Shown one piece after another: positions 1 through 9,900 of a stretch of 34,647 bases of DNA. Under the pieces are notes generated by a model that was not told where the DNA came from, ran no database searches, and worked only from the letters and a program-made list of their open reading frames with translations. The stretch comes from Priapulus caudatus (taxonomy: Eukaryota > Priapulida > Priapulimorpha > Priapulimorphida > Priapulidae): the NCBI RefSeq assembly GCF_000485595.1, contig NW_014577234.1, positions 64,545-99,191 of the forward strand. Reading direction: 5' to 3'. Made by a program: the position numbers and the translations under genes. Each line of letters begins with the position of its first letter. The first letter of the stretch is position 1.

Positions 1-117
1 ATAGATCTCGTATTTATTTAGCATTATATTTTATTGAAACGCTTCAAGTGCCTGTGAGCTGTACGCTAAGTGACGTGAACGCGATATCCTAGATACATTA
101 ATGTAACCCAACAAGAG

Positions 118-590
118 TAGGTTGTTACTACTAACCTACTACTACTATTTACTAAAAGTATAGGTTGTTACTACTAACCTACTACTACTATTTACTAAAA
201 GTATAGGTTGTTACTACTAACCTACTACTACTAACATACTATTACTAACCACTACTAAGGGTAGGTTGTTACTACTAACCGACAACTACTAACTACTAAC
301 TATAACGAGTAGTTTGTTACTACTAACCTACTACCACTAACTACTGAGAGTAGATTATTACTACTAACCTACTACTACTAACTACTAACATACTACTACT
401 AACTATAACTAGTAGTTTGTTACTACCAACCTACTACCACTAACTACTGAGAGTAGATTATTACTACTAACCTACTACTACTAACTACTAACAGTACGTT
501 GTTACTACTAACCTACTACTACTAACTACTAACAATACGTTGTTACTACTAACCTACTACTACTAACTACTAAGAGTACGTTGTTACTAT
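118..590. repeat. Minisatellite, 43-45 bp unit
   Basis: Degenerate tandem units built on GTTGTTACTACTAACCTACT. The first two (about 119-161 and 162-204) are nearly identical 43-mers ending in a TTTACTAAAAG variant; later units end in AACTACTAAC. The array is wholly inside the inverted-repeat element at 90-757. Confidence 0.85.
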
Positions 591-674
591 ACTATTGAGT
601 AATAAGAGTAATAAGAGTAGTAATGTTGTACTAAGAGTACGTAGGAGAGCTCTTGTTGGGTTACATTATTGTAT

Positions 675-747
675 CAAGAGCGTATAAAGAAGGTATATTA
701 TACCTTCTATTATACCTTCTATTATACCTTCTTTATATACGCTCTTG
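675..747. mobile_element. Short hairpin element, copy A (7-bp target duplication)
   Basis: Arms CAAGAGCGTATAAAGAAGG and its inverse surround a short TATACCTTCTAT repeat. The direct repeat ATTGTAT occurs at 668-674 and 748-754. The host sequence is the right terminus of the TA-flanked element, whose intact form is seen twice near 19.5 kb, so the insertion is well supported. Confidence 0.75.
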
Positions 748-1073
748 ATTGTATCTAGCGCTACCCGTGCCTTTGTGTATACTCGCCCTATATATTTCCC
801 CCTCGGGGCTTAGGGACTCTCTCTTTATTCATGTGCTCTTGATTATATGTTATGTGTAGCACGCAGGCAGGGACTAGGCCATGGCGCTAATCGTGCGCTA
901 ATACCCCGGTGTTACGTCTATGATAACGTTTATAGATCATCTAACGATGGAATCGTCGATCGGATGGTTGCAGTATCGCGTTTAACGACCCCCCAAAGCT
1001 TTCAATGCAGAGTTCAGTAGCAGTTAATGGTGCATGTAGGCCTATACGGTTGTTCTATAACCATCACACAGCT

Positions 1074-1120
1074 GCGTGCGTGCGTGCGTACGTGCGTACG
1101 CGCGTGAGTGCGTTCATGTG

Positions 1121-1167
<47 letters not shown>

Positions 1168-1197
1168 ATGCGTGCGTGCGTGCGTGCGTGCGTCCGC
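1074..1197. repeat. TGCG-type microsatellite
   Basis: About 120 bp of TGCG/TGCA tetranucleotides. It is read as open frames of Cys-Val-Arg-Ala type on both strands, which are low-complexity artefacts. Between 758 and 1640 I see nothing else that looks coding. Confidence 0.9.
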
Positions 1198-1640
1198 CTC
1201 GCGTGTCTGTGTAGTTGGTGGTAGCCAACCCGAAATTGAAGCCAGAACTGAAATTATTTCTCAAAATACGCGATAAGATTGATTACGTGATAGCGTGTGG
1301 GTCGCTGAAAGCATCCTGTGTGTGCTAGAGCGCTCTGGTGGCATTCTACTCAAAGAAAAATGTTCGAATTCCATACGCAATTTCCTGATGTCTGAGCGAT
1401 TTTCAGGCAGTTTTGTAGCAGAAAACGCCAAGGTCGTGAGGTCATGTATGTACAATATCTGCTCAATTTCTTCGATAACAAAACTTGAATAAACCCATCT
1501 CCATATAATCAGAAGCAAATGAAAACAAATAGGCTTTTATTCATTCCTGATATATAACGTAAGCACCATTTCGTTATTTTTATTTCTCAAAAACTCGGAC
1601 CCAGGATAGAAATTCGTCCGCTCACAGGGAACTCTAACGT

Positions 1641-1871
1641 GTATCTATGCTGTTACAGCCGCCTGCATCTTCGTCTGCTGCTTCTGTCTTTATAACTGTA
1701 TTTATAACTGTATATATCAACCGTATCTATGCTGTTACAGCCGCCTGCATCTTCGTCTGCTGCTTCTGTCTTTATAACTGTATTTATAACTGTATATATC
1801 AACCGTTTTTTATAACTGTATATATCAACTGTATCTATGCTGTTACAGCCGCCTGCATCTTCGTCTGCTGC
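1641..1871 (+). repeat. 82-bp tandem duplication spanning a splice acceptor
   Basis: Copies start at 1641 and 1723 (period 82) and contain TCTATGCTGTTACAG followed by the first 23 bases of the downstream exon. A third, 41-bp partial copy (1831-1871) runs into the true exon. A 26-bp fragment of the unit end (1805-1830) precedes it. Three equivalent acceptors therefore lie in tandem, and only the third is joined to an open membrane-protein exon. Confidence 0.85.
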
Positions 1872-2105
1872 GAGGTTCTCATTAACTCCATCAGCACGCT
1901 GAAGAGCGACCTTCTCCTCATGCACCGAGGCTTCGTCTACATGTGCACCTACGGCTACTCCTTCTACCTCGCGTGGCTCTCCTTCGGGCTGGTGCTTCTC
2001 ACCGGCTGCGCCTTCATGCTGCTCTCGAAGAAGCGGAAGGGCGAGCGAGCGTACACGGAGTCGGAGGCGCTCGCAAACGAACCGATGCAACTCGGCAGGA
2101 TATGA
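1849..2105 (+). CDS. Last coding exon of a PMP22/claudin-like four-pass membrane protein
   Basis: The frame opens after the acceptor TGTTACAG (ending 1848) in phase 1 and stops at TGA 2103-2105. The visible ~85 residues start within a hydrophobic Ala/Cys-rich helix (ACIFVCCEVLI). A short extracellular loop with KSDLLLMHRGF follows, then an aromatic-led second helix (GYSFYLAWLSFGLVLLTG), then a basic stop-transfer patch (KKRKGE) and a short cytosolic tail. The loop-plus-GxSFYLAW pattern resembles TM3-TM4 of the PMP22/EMP/claudin/gamma-subunit superfamily; the exact family is not recognised. Upstream exons are not identified, so they probably lie left of the window. The GC-rich third positions contrast with the AT-rich flanks, as in the other real exons here. 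Confidence 0.65.
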
Positions 2106-2880
2106 GGCGTCCGCAGCGCCATCGCGCGGCCAAACGTGGAACGACTTCGACGCAATATGGCGCCGAGTCGCGAGGTCGACGAGCGGCACCCCGGCGCGCA
2201 TGCGCAAGTACTCTCCCTAGCGAGAGAGAGAGCGACGGAGGGAGGTCACTGAGTGAGCGAGGCGTGGAGAAAGCGGCGAGGGAGGGCGTGAAAAGCGCGG
2301 CGGTGCGGGTGCCGAAGCATGGAGGCAGGCTCGACAGTCTGCGTGAACAGCGAGAGATTCACTCACAGTCATGAGGCGAAACCTCACGTCACCGTCTCCA
2401 GTACTACGCCCCGTCACGTTTTCGGGAACGGCTGCGGCTTAATCCGGGAAAGATGTTTCTCTCCCCCCCCCCACCTTTTAACGCGGCTTCGTTTAGACTG
2501 ACAGCTTTGCGATAATCTCGCGTAGCCACGTTGAAACGTATATAAGCTCCCCCCCCCACCCACCCCCACAGCAATGAAATACACGTTGTCTCCTGGCTCT
2601 AACCGACACGAACATTTCTCGTTGATGCGACGAGACAAGGTGAAGTGTTTGCTAGCCACTGCTCGCCTCTGCCTCTTTGGCGGCGGCATACGTGATGCGG
2701 ACTTGACGAGACAGGCTATCTAATTGCAATCTATAGCGACCGTGTAAAGGGACCTTCAAAGCAACGAGATGCGAGACTATCCGCAGACTTACAGAGAATC
2801 ATTCACACACACGCGATGCGATCAGCAGTGAGTAATAACGTCACTACGTCAGTGTAGCGAAGGATACGTACCGGAGTGAA
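2106..2880. other. Probable 3' UTR and unassigned sequence
   Basis: GC-rich for about 250 bp after the stop codon, then runs of C (2463-2472, 2549-2571). I see no further coding exon and no convincing AATAAA signal. Confidence 0.4.
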
Positions 2881-2890
2881 GGTGGCGAAC

Positions 2891-3261
2891 GGGTACCAGT
2901 GACCAGTCTATACGTAGTGTTCCGGATATAGGGGGTTCTCCAAGGCAGGAAAAACCCGCAAAAAGCCCGCGAAAGGGGGGTTCAGAAATTTTGGCAGTCC
3001 TGAGATAGGGGGGGGTGCTTTCAAAGGGAGGGAACGAGCATATGCGTACCCTAAATAACACTGAGTGGAGGGGCCGGGCCTCTCTCTCTTTCATCTTGAA
3101 TATCATAGAAAACTTTATCAAATCCCGGAATCAAATTCCTGAAATTCCTGCTAGTTTTGAAAGCTCATTCAGGATTATTTCATTTTGAAAAATTAAAAAA
3201 TATTGCTCCCTAGTTCCCCTCGCTCACTGAACTCTACACTACGTAGTGTAGACTGGTACCC
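2891..3261. mobile_element. Candidate degenerate inverted-repeat element
   Basis: GGGTACCAGT...CTATACGTAGTGT at 2891-2920 is inverted at 3237-3261 (ACGTAGTGTAGACTGGTACCC). The left arm holds a 7-bp insertion relative to the right. A perfect 20-bp palindrome with half-site TCTACACTAC lies at 3233-3252. No target duplication was seen. Confidence 0.35.
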
Positions 3262-3815
3262 AGTCGACAGTTCCACACGCTACACTAGGGGGTGTATTTG
3301 ACTTTTCACCCGGAAATTTCTTTAAAAAGGGGGTGTTTTTTTTTTTACAATTCTTGGGCCGGATTTTGTCGCGCGAAAAATACCCCTTTACCGGAGATTT
3401 TGGGAACGCGCATGCGGTTCTTCCGACCTCGGAGTGGGGGGGGGGCCGGGTGAGTAACCTGGCGATAAAGCGTCAGCGACAGATGTAACCACTGGTCGCA
3501 TTATTCCGATAGAACGATCGAAATGTAATTGAAGTGCGCGCGCAAATCGAATGTAGGTGGCGCTGCAGCTGCAGGAACGAATCTGTACCGGAGAGAGGAC
3601 AGGAATTCCTAGGCTACATACAGTGAACGCCATCGTCTCGGTTCGAATCCCTACAAGATCTATGCAGCGTCCATCTTACGAGGTCAACACACAAAGCGGT
3701 CATCGGCGTTGGGACCCAGATCTTCTGGCTTGTCGGACAAATCAGCAATGAACGGGTTGTGGGGGAAGGGATCAACGGCCTCGACAGTTCGCAGGATTTC
3801 AGGATTAAATGTTTT
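3262..3815. other. No gene recognised
   Basis: Short G and T homopolymer runs and open frames without family resemblance. GGTTCGAATCC at 3638-3648 looks like a tRNA B-box, but no cloverleaf can be drawn around it. Confidence 0.4.
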
Positions 3816-4085
3816 TACGTGGTCACATGAAGGTGCTGGCGGAAGGGAAAGATTCTGAGGTTTTTTTTGTAGACTGACGCGCGGTTTGCCGTAGCAATTA
3901 CGCGTTGGCTGTAGAAATTGACTGTGGTGACGTGAAGGGAAAATTGCTAGAAGGAAAAATTTGTCGTGGTCACGTGATGACGGTAAAAGGAAAAATTGGC
4001 TGTGGTCACGTGGTGACAGTAGAAGGGAAAATTGACTGCGGTCACGCGATGAAAGGAGAAAGACTTTCTTTCATCACGTGACGGA
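3816..4085. repeat. Degenerate ~36-bp repeats with TCACGTGA-type motifs
   Basis: GTGGTCACATGA (3820), GTGGTGACGTGA (3924), GTGGTCACGTGA (3966), GTGGTCACGTGG (4002) and GCGGTCACGCGA (4038) are each followed by a purine-rich GAAGGGAAAATTG spacer. The last three units are 36 bp apart. An inverted CATCACGTGAC closes the array at 4072. CACGTG is the E-box bound by USF/MYC-type bHLH proteins; any regulatory role is inference. Confidence 0.7.
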
Positions 4086-4139
4086 CAGTGGAAGGAACGA
4101 TTGAATTTAATCCCGTCGAGATGTTGAGATAAATATCAA

Positions 4140-4196
4140 CAAGAGTACATAATAGAGATCTATTCTATTAAATCACATCTCTATTATGTACTCTTG
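4140..4196. mobile_element. Short hairpin element, copy B (7-bp target duplication)
   Basis: Arms CAAGAGTACATAATAGAGAT and its perfect inverse enclose about 17 bp. The direct repeat ATATCAA flanks it at 4133-4139 and 4197-4203. It has the same end motif (CAAGAG...CTCTTG) as copies A and C. Confidence 0.8.
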
Positions 4197-4263
4197 ATAT
4201 CAAGCATCGCAGACGTCACCGTGGCTATGGTGTGGAGAATGCGCGGGGGTTGCGGGGCAGATG

Positions 4264-4309
4264 CACTGATCTTTATATACTAACCCTGGTTAGTATATAA
4301 AGATTAGTG
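4264..4309. mobile_element. 46-bp near-perfect palindrome flanked by an 8-bp direct repeat
   Basis: Arms of 22 bp (CACTGATCTTTATATACTAA...) with one mismatch and a 2-base centre. GGCAGATG is repeated at 4256-4263 and 4310-4317. An 8-bp duplication and CA...TG ends recall hAT elements, but it may instead belong with the 7-bp hairpin family. Confidence 0.6.
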
Positions 4310-4548
4310 GGCAGATGGCGCGTGGTTTATTGTAAGCGCAAAAGATCGTCTCAGATTTGAAAGCCTCTGTGGGAGAGGTATACCTACGCGATGCACTGCG
4401 GGGGGTATCTTAGCAATATACTTGCCAATGGCGGCCCTGCCCGCGGCTATCATTTTTACAATGTAAATAGTTCTGTAAATAGTTTTCCCCATTTGTTTAC
4501 GTTATAAGTTTAAGCGTTTTTCAAGAGTTTTTAGAGTGAGGCATTACG

Positions 4549-4640
4549 TACGCGTGCGTGCATATGTGCGTGCGTGTATACGTGTGTGCTTGCGCGCGCG
4601 AATGTCTGTGCGTGCACGCGCGCGTACGTGCGTCTGTCGG
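4549..4640. repeat. GTGC-rich simple sequence
   Basis: Alternating purine-pyrimidine TGCG/TACG tract; the reading frame across it is low complexity. Confidence 0.7.
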
Positions 4641-4836
4641 TTGTTCATGCGACCCAGGAGCCTACTGCATTGTAAATTATGTTCCTCATATTACAGTAAC
4701 GTGAAGAATAGACAGAGATCGTTCTACCAATAGTCTGGTTACGCCATTATACACAAGGGAGACAAAGAGCTTCGAGTATAGCCCATGTGTCGGAGGTTGG
4801 GAGATATTATGGCATGGACTACCCGAATCACCAACT

Positions 4837-4840
<4 letters not shown>

Positions 4841-4889
<49 letters not shown>

Positions 4890-4910
4890 TATATATATTG
4901 TATAATATAT
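4841..4910. repeat. TA dinucleotide microsatellite
   Basis: About 70 bp of nearly pure TA, directly abutting the inverted-repeat element at 4913. Confidence 0.95.
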
Positions 4911-4912
4911 TA

Positions 4913-5260
4913 CAGGCTGCCCCATACTAAAGTCGCTGCTGCTAACGGGGTAACACCATCGTTCCGTTTCCAAACGTTCCTATAATATAATATATATATA
5001 TATAATTTCTTATAATTCCTGAGAATATGAAGCAATAATTCAAGTAGTCCGTCTATATATAATCCCTATATCATCGTTTGACTGTCCAACAAACTAATAT
5101 TGCAGACACTGCCAGACAGTGATTAACGGGCACATTACAGCACTTACCTGTGCAGTGCATTACAGCACTTACAGCACTTACCGAACGCAGGTCGCTTGCG
5201 TATGAACGCTCCGGAGATGGTGTCACCCGTTAGCAGCAGCGACTTTAGTATGCAGCCTTG
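4913..5260. mobile_element. Inverted-repeat element with ~45-bp termini
   Basis: The left end CAGGCTGCCCCATACTAAAG, continuing GTCGCTGCTGCTAACGGG, is matched in inverse at 5212-5260 (GCAGCAGCGACTTTAGTATG near the end). Arms match over about 45 bp with a 3-base indel and a few substitutions. The interior contains short GCACTTACAGCACTTACC repeats. There is no coding capacity, and the flanking TA microsatellite hides any target duplication. Confidence 0.75.
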
Positions 5261-6818
5261 TCCTAGTTAGAAAGAACTGACCAAAGATTCTAAATATTTA
5301 ACAAGCGGCAGAGTGAATATACGCCAATATGTTTGGATTTGGCTCCCGTAAATCGATCACATGCAATTGGGGGAATATTTCATCATTTCTTGCCACTGTG
5401 CCAAAATTACGCGGATACAAACATATTTATGAAGTGAGACGTTGAGTGCATAATCAATCAGTTACCGTGTCGCTAGTCAGGCTACCGACGTTGCATTGTT
5501 CATTAGATGCCGTAAAATTATCCATTTTTACTTCATCACGACAGTGATTATGACGGTGATAACGATGACCGGGTGTAGTGCGCCGATGCAAAAGCAAAAC
5601 GCAAGGACTATCCCATTTTTTAAACAGTAATTGTGACAATTAATAGCGTTTATCGAGCACACGTCTATATAGAGTTTATTTATGCACATTTGTTCTACTC
5701 GTGGTATCCAGAGTCGTGCCCCCTTCACTATATTGATACGGAAGTTTACCCGTACCAGAGCACGTATATCATAATTTATCATCTTGATATACGTCCTCTG
5801 TCAGTACCAACCCTGCAGCGCCATCATGCGGATAAGAACTATGGAACTGCGTGACATAATTTTTAGCCTCTTTCTTGTGAGTTGCTGCCCAAACCTGCTG
5901 CTGCTTTTCCCTTCTTGTAATTATGTGGTTGATTAATTAGCTTATTATAATCGAGTGGTCCAACGTTATAGTGTTTTGGACATTTTATACAATTTCAGTC
6001 GACAGCATGAAATAAAATTTGTTTAATATTACACGAAGTATTATTCTTGAGATAGTCTACTAAAGTTAAAAGCAAGAAGGCACGTACGGCTGATGCAGCT
6101 ACGTGGGCACACCACATGTGCTTGGAATTTACGTCTTCAGTCAAGGGAAGACGAAATACTAATAATATTCAACTTTTTACGCCGACAAGCCATGACTTTT
6201 TGCTCGTCGGTGGGAGACAACTCGAACATCTGGAACGCTCTTCGAGTTATGTCTAATAAAACAAAAACTAACAACAAGTATCGGTTTAGACTCAGAAGTA
6301 CGCAGATTCTGCTTTTTTATCTGTCAGTTTCAAAAACTGGGAGATTAATCCCATAGACATCATAATTACAACAAACATGTTGCTTATTAGGTAATGCTAA
6401 AAGATATTCATGACAAGTAATGAGTTGATCAATACAAAAAACTGCAAGCCATGTTTAAATACTCACATTATGTATTCAACAATTATTTCAATTATATAGT
6501 ATGTGTCGATGCATGAATTACCCGCAATAAAAATATTTAATTATATACATATACGCTATAAATAATCAAAATATTGCAATATATCATCAAATCTATACAT
6601 AGATCTCATTTTAACATTCTTATCAAAATATACACTGAAATAACTATAACGATCACATCAAGTAGCCAATCTCATATTCACACTTACTCATGGAAATACA
6701 ATTCCAAGGCAACAACCATTTTACGAGACGAATCGATCATGCTTAATCATCCAAATCGTGCTAACTGCCTGAAATATCACCGGAAAACTGTAGAAAACAA
6801 CCACATCGTCCCCCGCTT
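5261..6818. other. Intergenic AT-rich sequence
   Basis: Short open frames on both strands without domain-like composition. It lies downstream of the GGH stop codon on the minus strand, so its right end may be GGH 3' UTR. No repeat stands out. Confidence 0.4.
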
Positions 6819-6973
6819 TCAAGGTCGGCTCCCTTTCGTTGCGACTGTTTCGTTGTCGGAGTAGATCTGTGTGAACTTGCTAGTCTTCATGGCAGCGTAG
6901 TACAGCGGGTAATTATAGATGAGCGACGTCATCTCCACCGTACTGTTCACAAACGCGTGCCGGCTTCTCCTGG
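6819..6973 (-). CDS. GGH: GGH terminal exon
   Basis: The acceptor TCTTCAG ends at 6974. It reads ARRSRHAFVNSTVEM, then SLIYNYPLYY, and ends at TGA (6821-6819). It lies 1.5 kb from the preceding exon, so reading through that donor would give a false early stop. The first Ala codon is completed by G from exon 8612-8475. Confidence 0.85.
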
Positions 6974-9900
6974 CTGAAGACACGATTCACACGTTACGAC
7001 AGCCAATAGGAGTTAACATTCCCATTATTTCCCATTGTAAATGAAAGTGTCAATGACACTGTAGCTCACCTTGGGTGTGATAGAACTAGAAGAGCGAGGG
7101 GGGATATATAAAGCAAGAGTATACATGGGAGAACTTCCATTATATAGCATATCTCCCATTATATACTCTTGATAATGATATATGCATAAATTTTGATGCA
7201 AAAATAAATGTTTCAGATCTGATAGTCTGAAATCTTGACGAGAGATGGCGCTCGGCCTAAATGATCGCTATTTTGGTTTTCGAATATCGCGCAAATAAAA
7301 ACAATAAAATATTCCAGTCAAATTAATGTAACGAATAATCTAAAACACAATATTACACGTATATAGGTATGATTGTAGAGTTGTTAACCAGTTAGACAAA
7401 ATAAATGTAATAGGACGTTGTCATCTCTCCCATAGGAGTAACAACTGTTTTGGGGCTAGCCTTACACATTCATATACCAAAATTTAACAAAATCGAATGA
7501 ATCTAGATGGACATTTTCATTTTTGCCAAAAAGTGGGCGTGGCTCGAAAGTAGGTTGACTGGCGTGCTCCAAAAAAATATAGGACGTTCAAATCTCTCCC
7601 ATAGGAGTAACAACTGTATGCAATTTGAAACATGTGGGTCAAACGGTTCTTGAGTTATCGTTGACTGTAGGCAGAGACTGAAATGCATAGTGAAATTGCC
7701 AAAATCTACCTAATTTGCATAATTTAAAAAAAAAATATCAAAACCTGTGTGGTATGTTTTGGGGCCAGTCCTCATTCATTCACATGCCAGAAATGAGCAA
7801 AATCCGTTGAACCTGAACTGACTTATGGCCATTTCCATTTTTTGCCAAAAAGTGGACGTGGCTCGAAAGTAGGTCGACTGGCGTGCTCCAAAATAGGACG
7901 TTCAAACCTCTCCCATAGGAGTAACAACTATATGCAATTTGAAACATGTGGGTCAAACGGTTCTTGAGTTATCGTTGACCGTAGCCAAATGTTGACGGAC
8001 GAACGGACGGATGGAAGGACAACACCCCATGGCAATAGCTCATCTTAACAATGTCAAAGCGAGCTAAAAACTGTATTAAAATATAGTAGAACCCCGATTT
8101 TACGCGCCCCGATTTAACGCAAAACTCGGATATAATGCGATGAGTCATTGGACCCCCTTTTATTGGCTCTTATTATAGCCACATAGGCGTAATATAGCCA
8201 CATATACATAACCACGATTTAGCGCAAACCCGCTTTTTTCGAGACGACATCTTATGGACCCCAACTATCGCGTTATAACGGGGATACACTGTATATTTCA
8301 ACTTGATCAAAATTCTCCCCGGCATCGCACGCTCACCCTGCGCAGACTGGCGGATACACAGCCAGAAGACAACGGAATCCAGGTTCTAACCAATCAGAGA
8401 GTGACTTGTGGCAACAAAACCCTAGATAGATTAATTCTAGCCCTTTAGATAGATACAGGTGCATGACGCGATACCTTCGTTGACGAAGAAGTTGATGATT
8501 GTTTGCGAGATCCTGATGGCTTCATAGCTGTGTGGAAGATGCTCTCGCTCCGTCCACTCATACACGGCCTTCTCCGGGTGCCACTGTAAGCCATAGAAGG
8601 GAAACTTCTTGGCTGAAAACAGGATAGAAGGATAAGGAAACGTTGCACACCAGGGTGAGGATCAGTAATTTTACACTCTGTTGCACGCCGAGTTAAATTT
8701 CTTCGTTGCAATATGAAACAAATTGTATCCGATGCGCAATAATGGCAGTACAAGAATGTGCCAAAAAAATCCGTGAATATTACAGGAAAATACAAATGCA
8801 GGACCGATTTTACAGTGGTTACCTTCCATAGTAGATATAAACTCCAAGCCATCTTTATCAATGCTCGTGGACAAAGCATCATAGAATTTATCCAATCCAG
8901 ACAATGAAAAATTCTGCAGGAACAAAACACAAGCTTTACTAGGGAGCAAATAAATAATGTTTACATTATAATAATTCACTTACATTTGTGTCACATAAAA
9001 CCTACTTGATTTCTTGTACTTTCTTGTACGTTGAGTACTTGGAATGTCCTTAATGACATGGAAAACAAAATTATAACACCCAGGCCACATACCTTCGGTG
9101 TCATGCATTTGTGGTGGAAATTGGCAGTGATTGGCTTAGTTTCCAGAGCAACCAACAAGTCCGGGGTGAAACCTTTGAACAGCCTGCTGGTATTGTATGC
9201 TGAAAGACAATCACCAAAAATTTCCAGTTTAGAATACCTAATAGAGAGTGTTTAATGCTAAAACTCTAATATTTACCTTTCCATTCTATAAATAAAATTT
9301 GTTTGTCTAAATAGTAACACTAACACATAACTGCACATAACTACACATAAACGCTAAGACAATTAACTGATAATGCATCCCAACTAAAAAATATCTACAC
9401 ATGCTGTAAATGCAATTCAAAACCCTGTATTCAACCCTAACAAGTTGGCATATATTAAGACTTTTAGTATATCTAAAGATACTGTAGTGCATTCCAAGCC
9501 AAAGTTTACAGCTCATAAACCTTATTACAGAGATCATAATAGTTGCAGGTGCTTTTGACATGCCTGGAAGGAATTTGAGAGGTAGAAGTACATTCTCAGC
9601 ATCACACTGCGTCAGCCAATTCTTTCCATACACCATCTCAGTCAGCTGTTCGAACCCCAAGCAAATGCCGAGAATGGGAAAGATGTCTCCCTTGGCATAC
9701 GCCTGCAACGGAAACCTCTCACAGTAGCTAGCAACTTTACCGACAATTTACCTATCCATCCAATTTTAAGTGAGAGATCCACGCTCCCAGGATATATAAC
9801 TGTTACTATATGTTGGTTACTATAAGACCAGTTTATACACGTTTTTTATGCGTACACGGAAATTTGTAAAACTTTGATCCACTTTGTTGCTAAGCATTGT

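Larger units (their letters stand above)
90..757. mobile_element. TA-flanked inverted-repeat element, copy 1, with internal minisatellite
   Basis: The left end (92-117) begins GATACATTAATGTAACCC. The right end is its near-perfect inverse, reading GGGTTACATTATTGTATC with TA at 756-757. The same ends bound two much shorter elements near 19.4 and 19.6 kb. The interior (about 118-590) is a minisatellite of 43-45 bp units rich in ACTACTACTAACC. A 73-bp hairpin element (675-747) is inserted in the right end; removing it with one 7-bp repeat restores the normal terminus. The TA duplication suggests Tc1/mariner-like mobilisation. No transposase is present. Confidence 0.75.
6974..8474 (-). other. GGH last intron, repeat-filled
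   Basis: 1501 bp with donor GTATCG and acceptor CTTCAG. It holds a hairpin element (7114-7171), a ~310-bp direct duplication (7448-7985) and a TA-flanked pogo/Tigger-like element (8084-8291). Confidence 0.8.

Noticed and set aside
1005-1276. Cys/Val/Arg/Ala and His/Arg/Thr open frames on both strands
   Set aside because: Produced by TGCG simple sequence; the same peptides recur at every GT/GC repeat in the window.
1943-2374. Arg-rich plus-strand frame and opposite-strand frame at 1653-2207
   Set aside because: They are shadows of the GC-rich membrane-protein exon and its 3' flank.
3555-3660. tRNA or tRNA-derived SINE suggested by GGTTCGAATCC
   Set aside because: The T-arm pairs at only two positions, no acceptor stem or A-box at proper spacing.
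6574-6864. 96-codon plus-strand frame
   Set aside because: It overlaps the well-supported GGH terminal exon on the other strand and has composition of AT-rich non-coding DNA.
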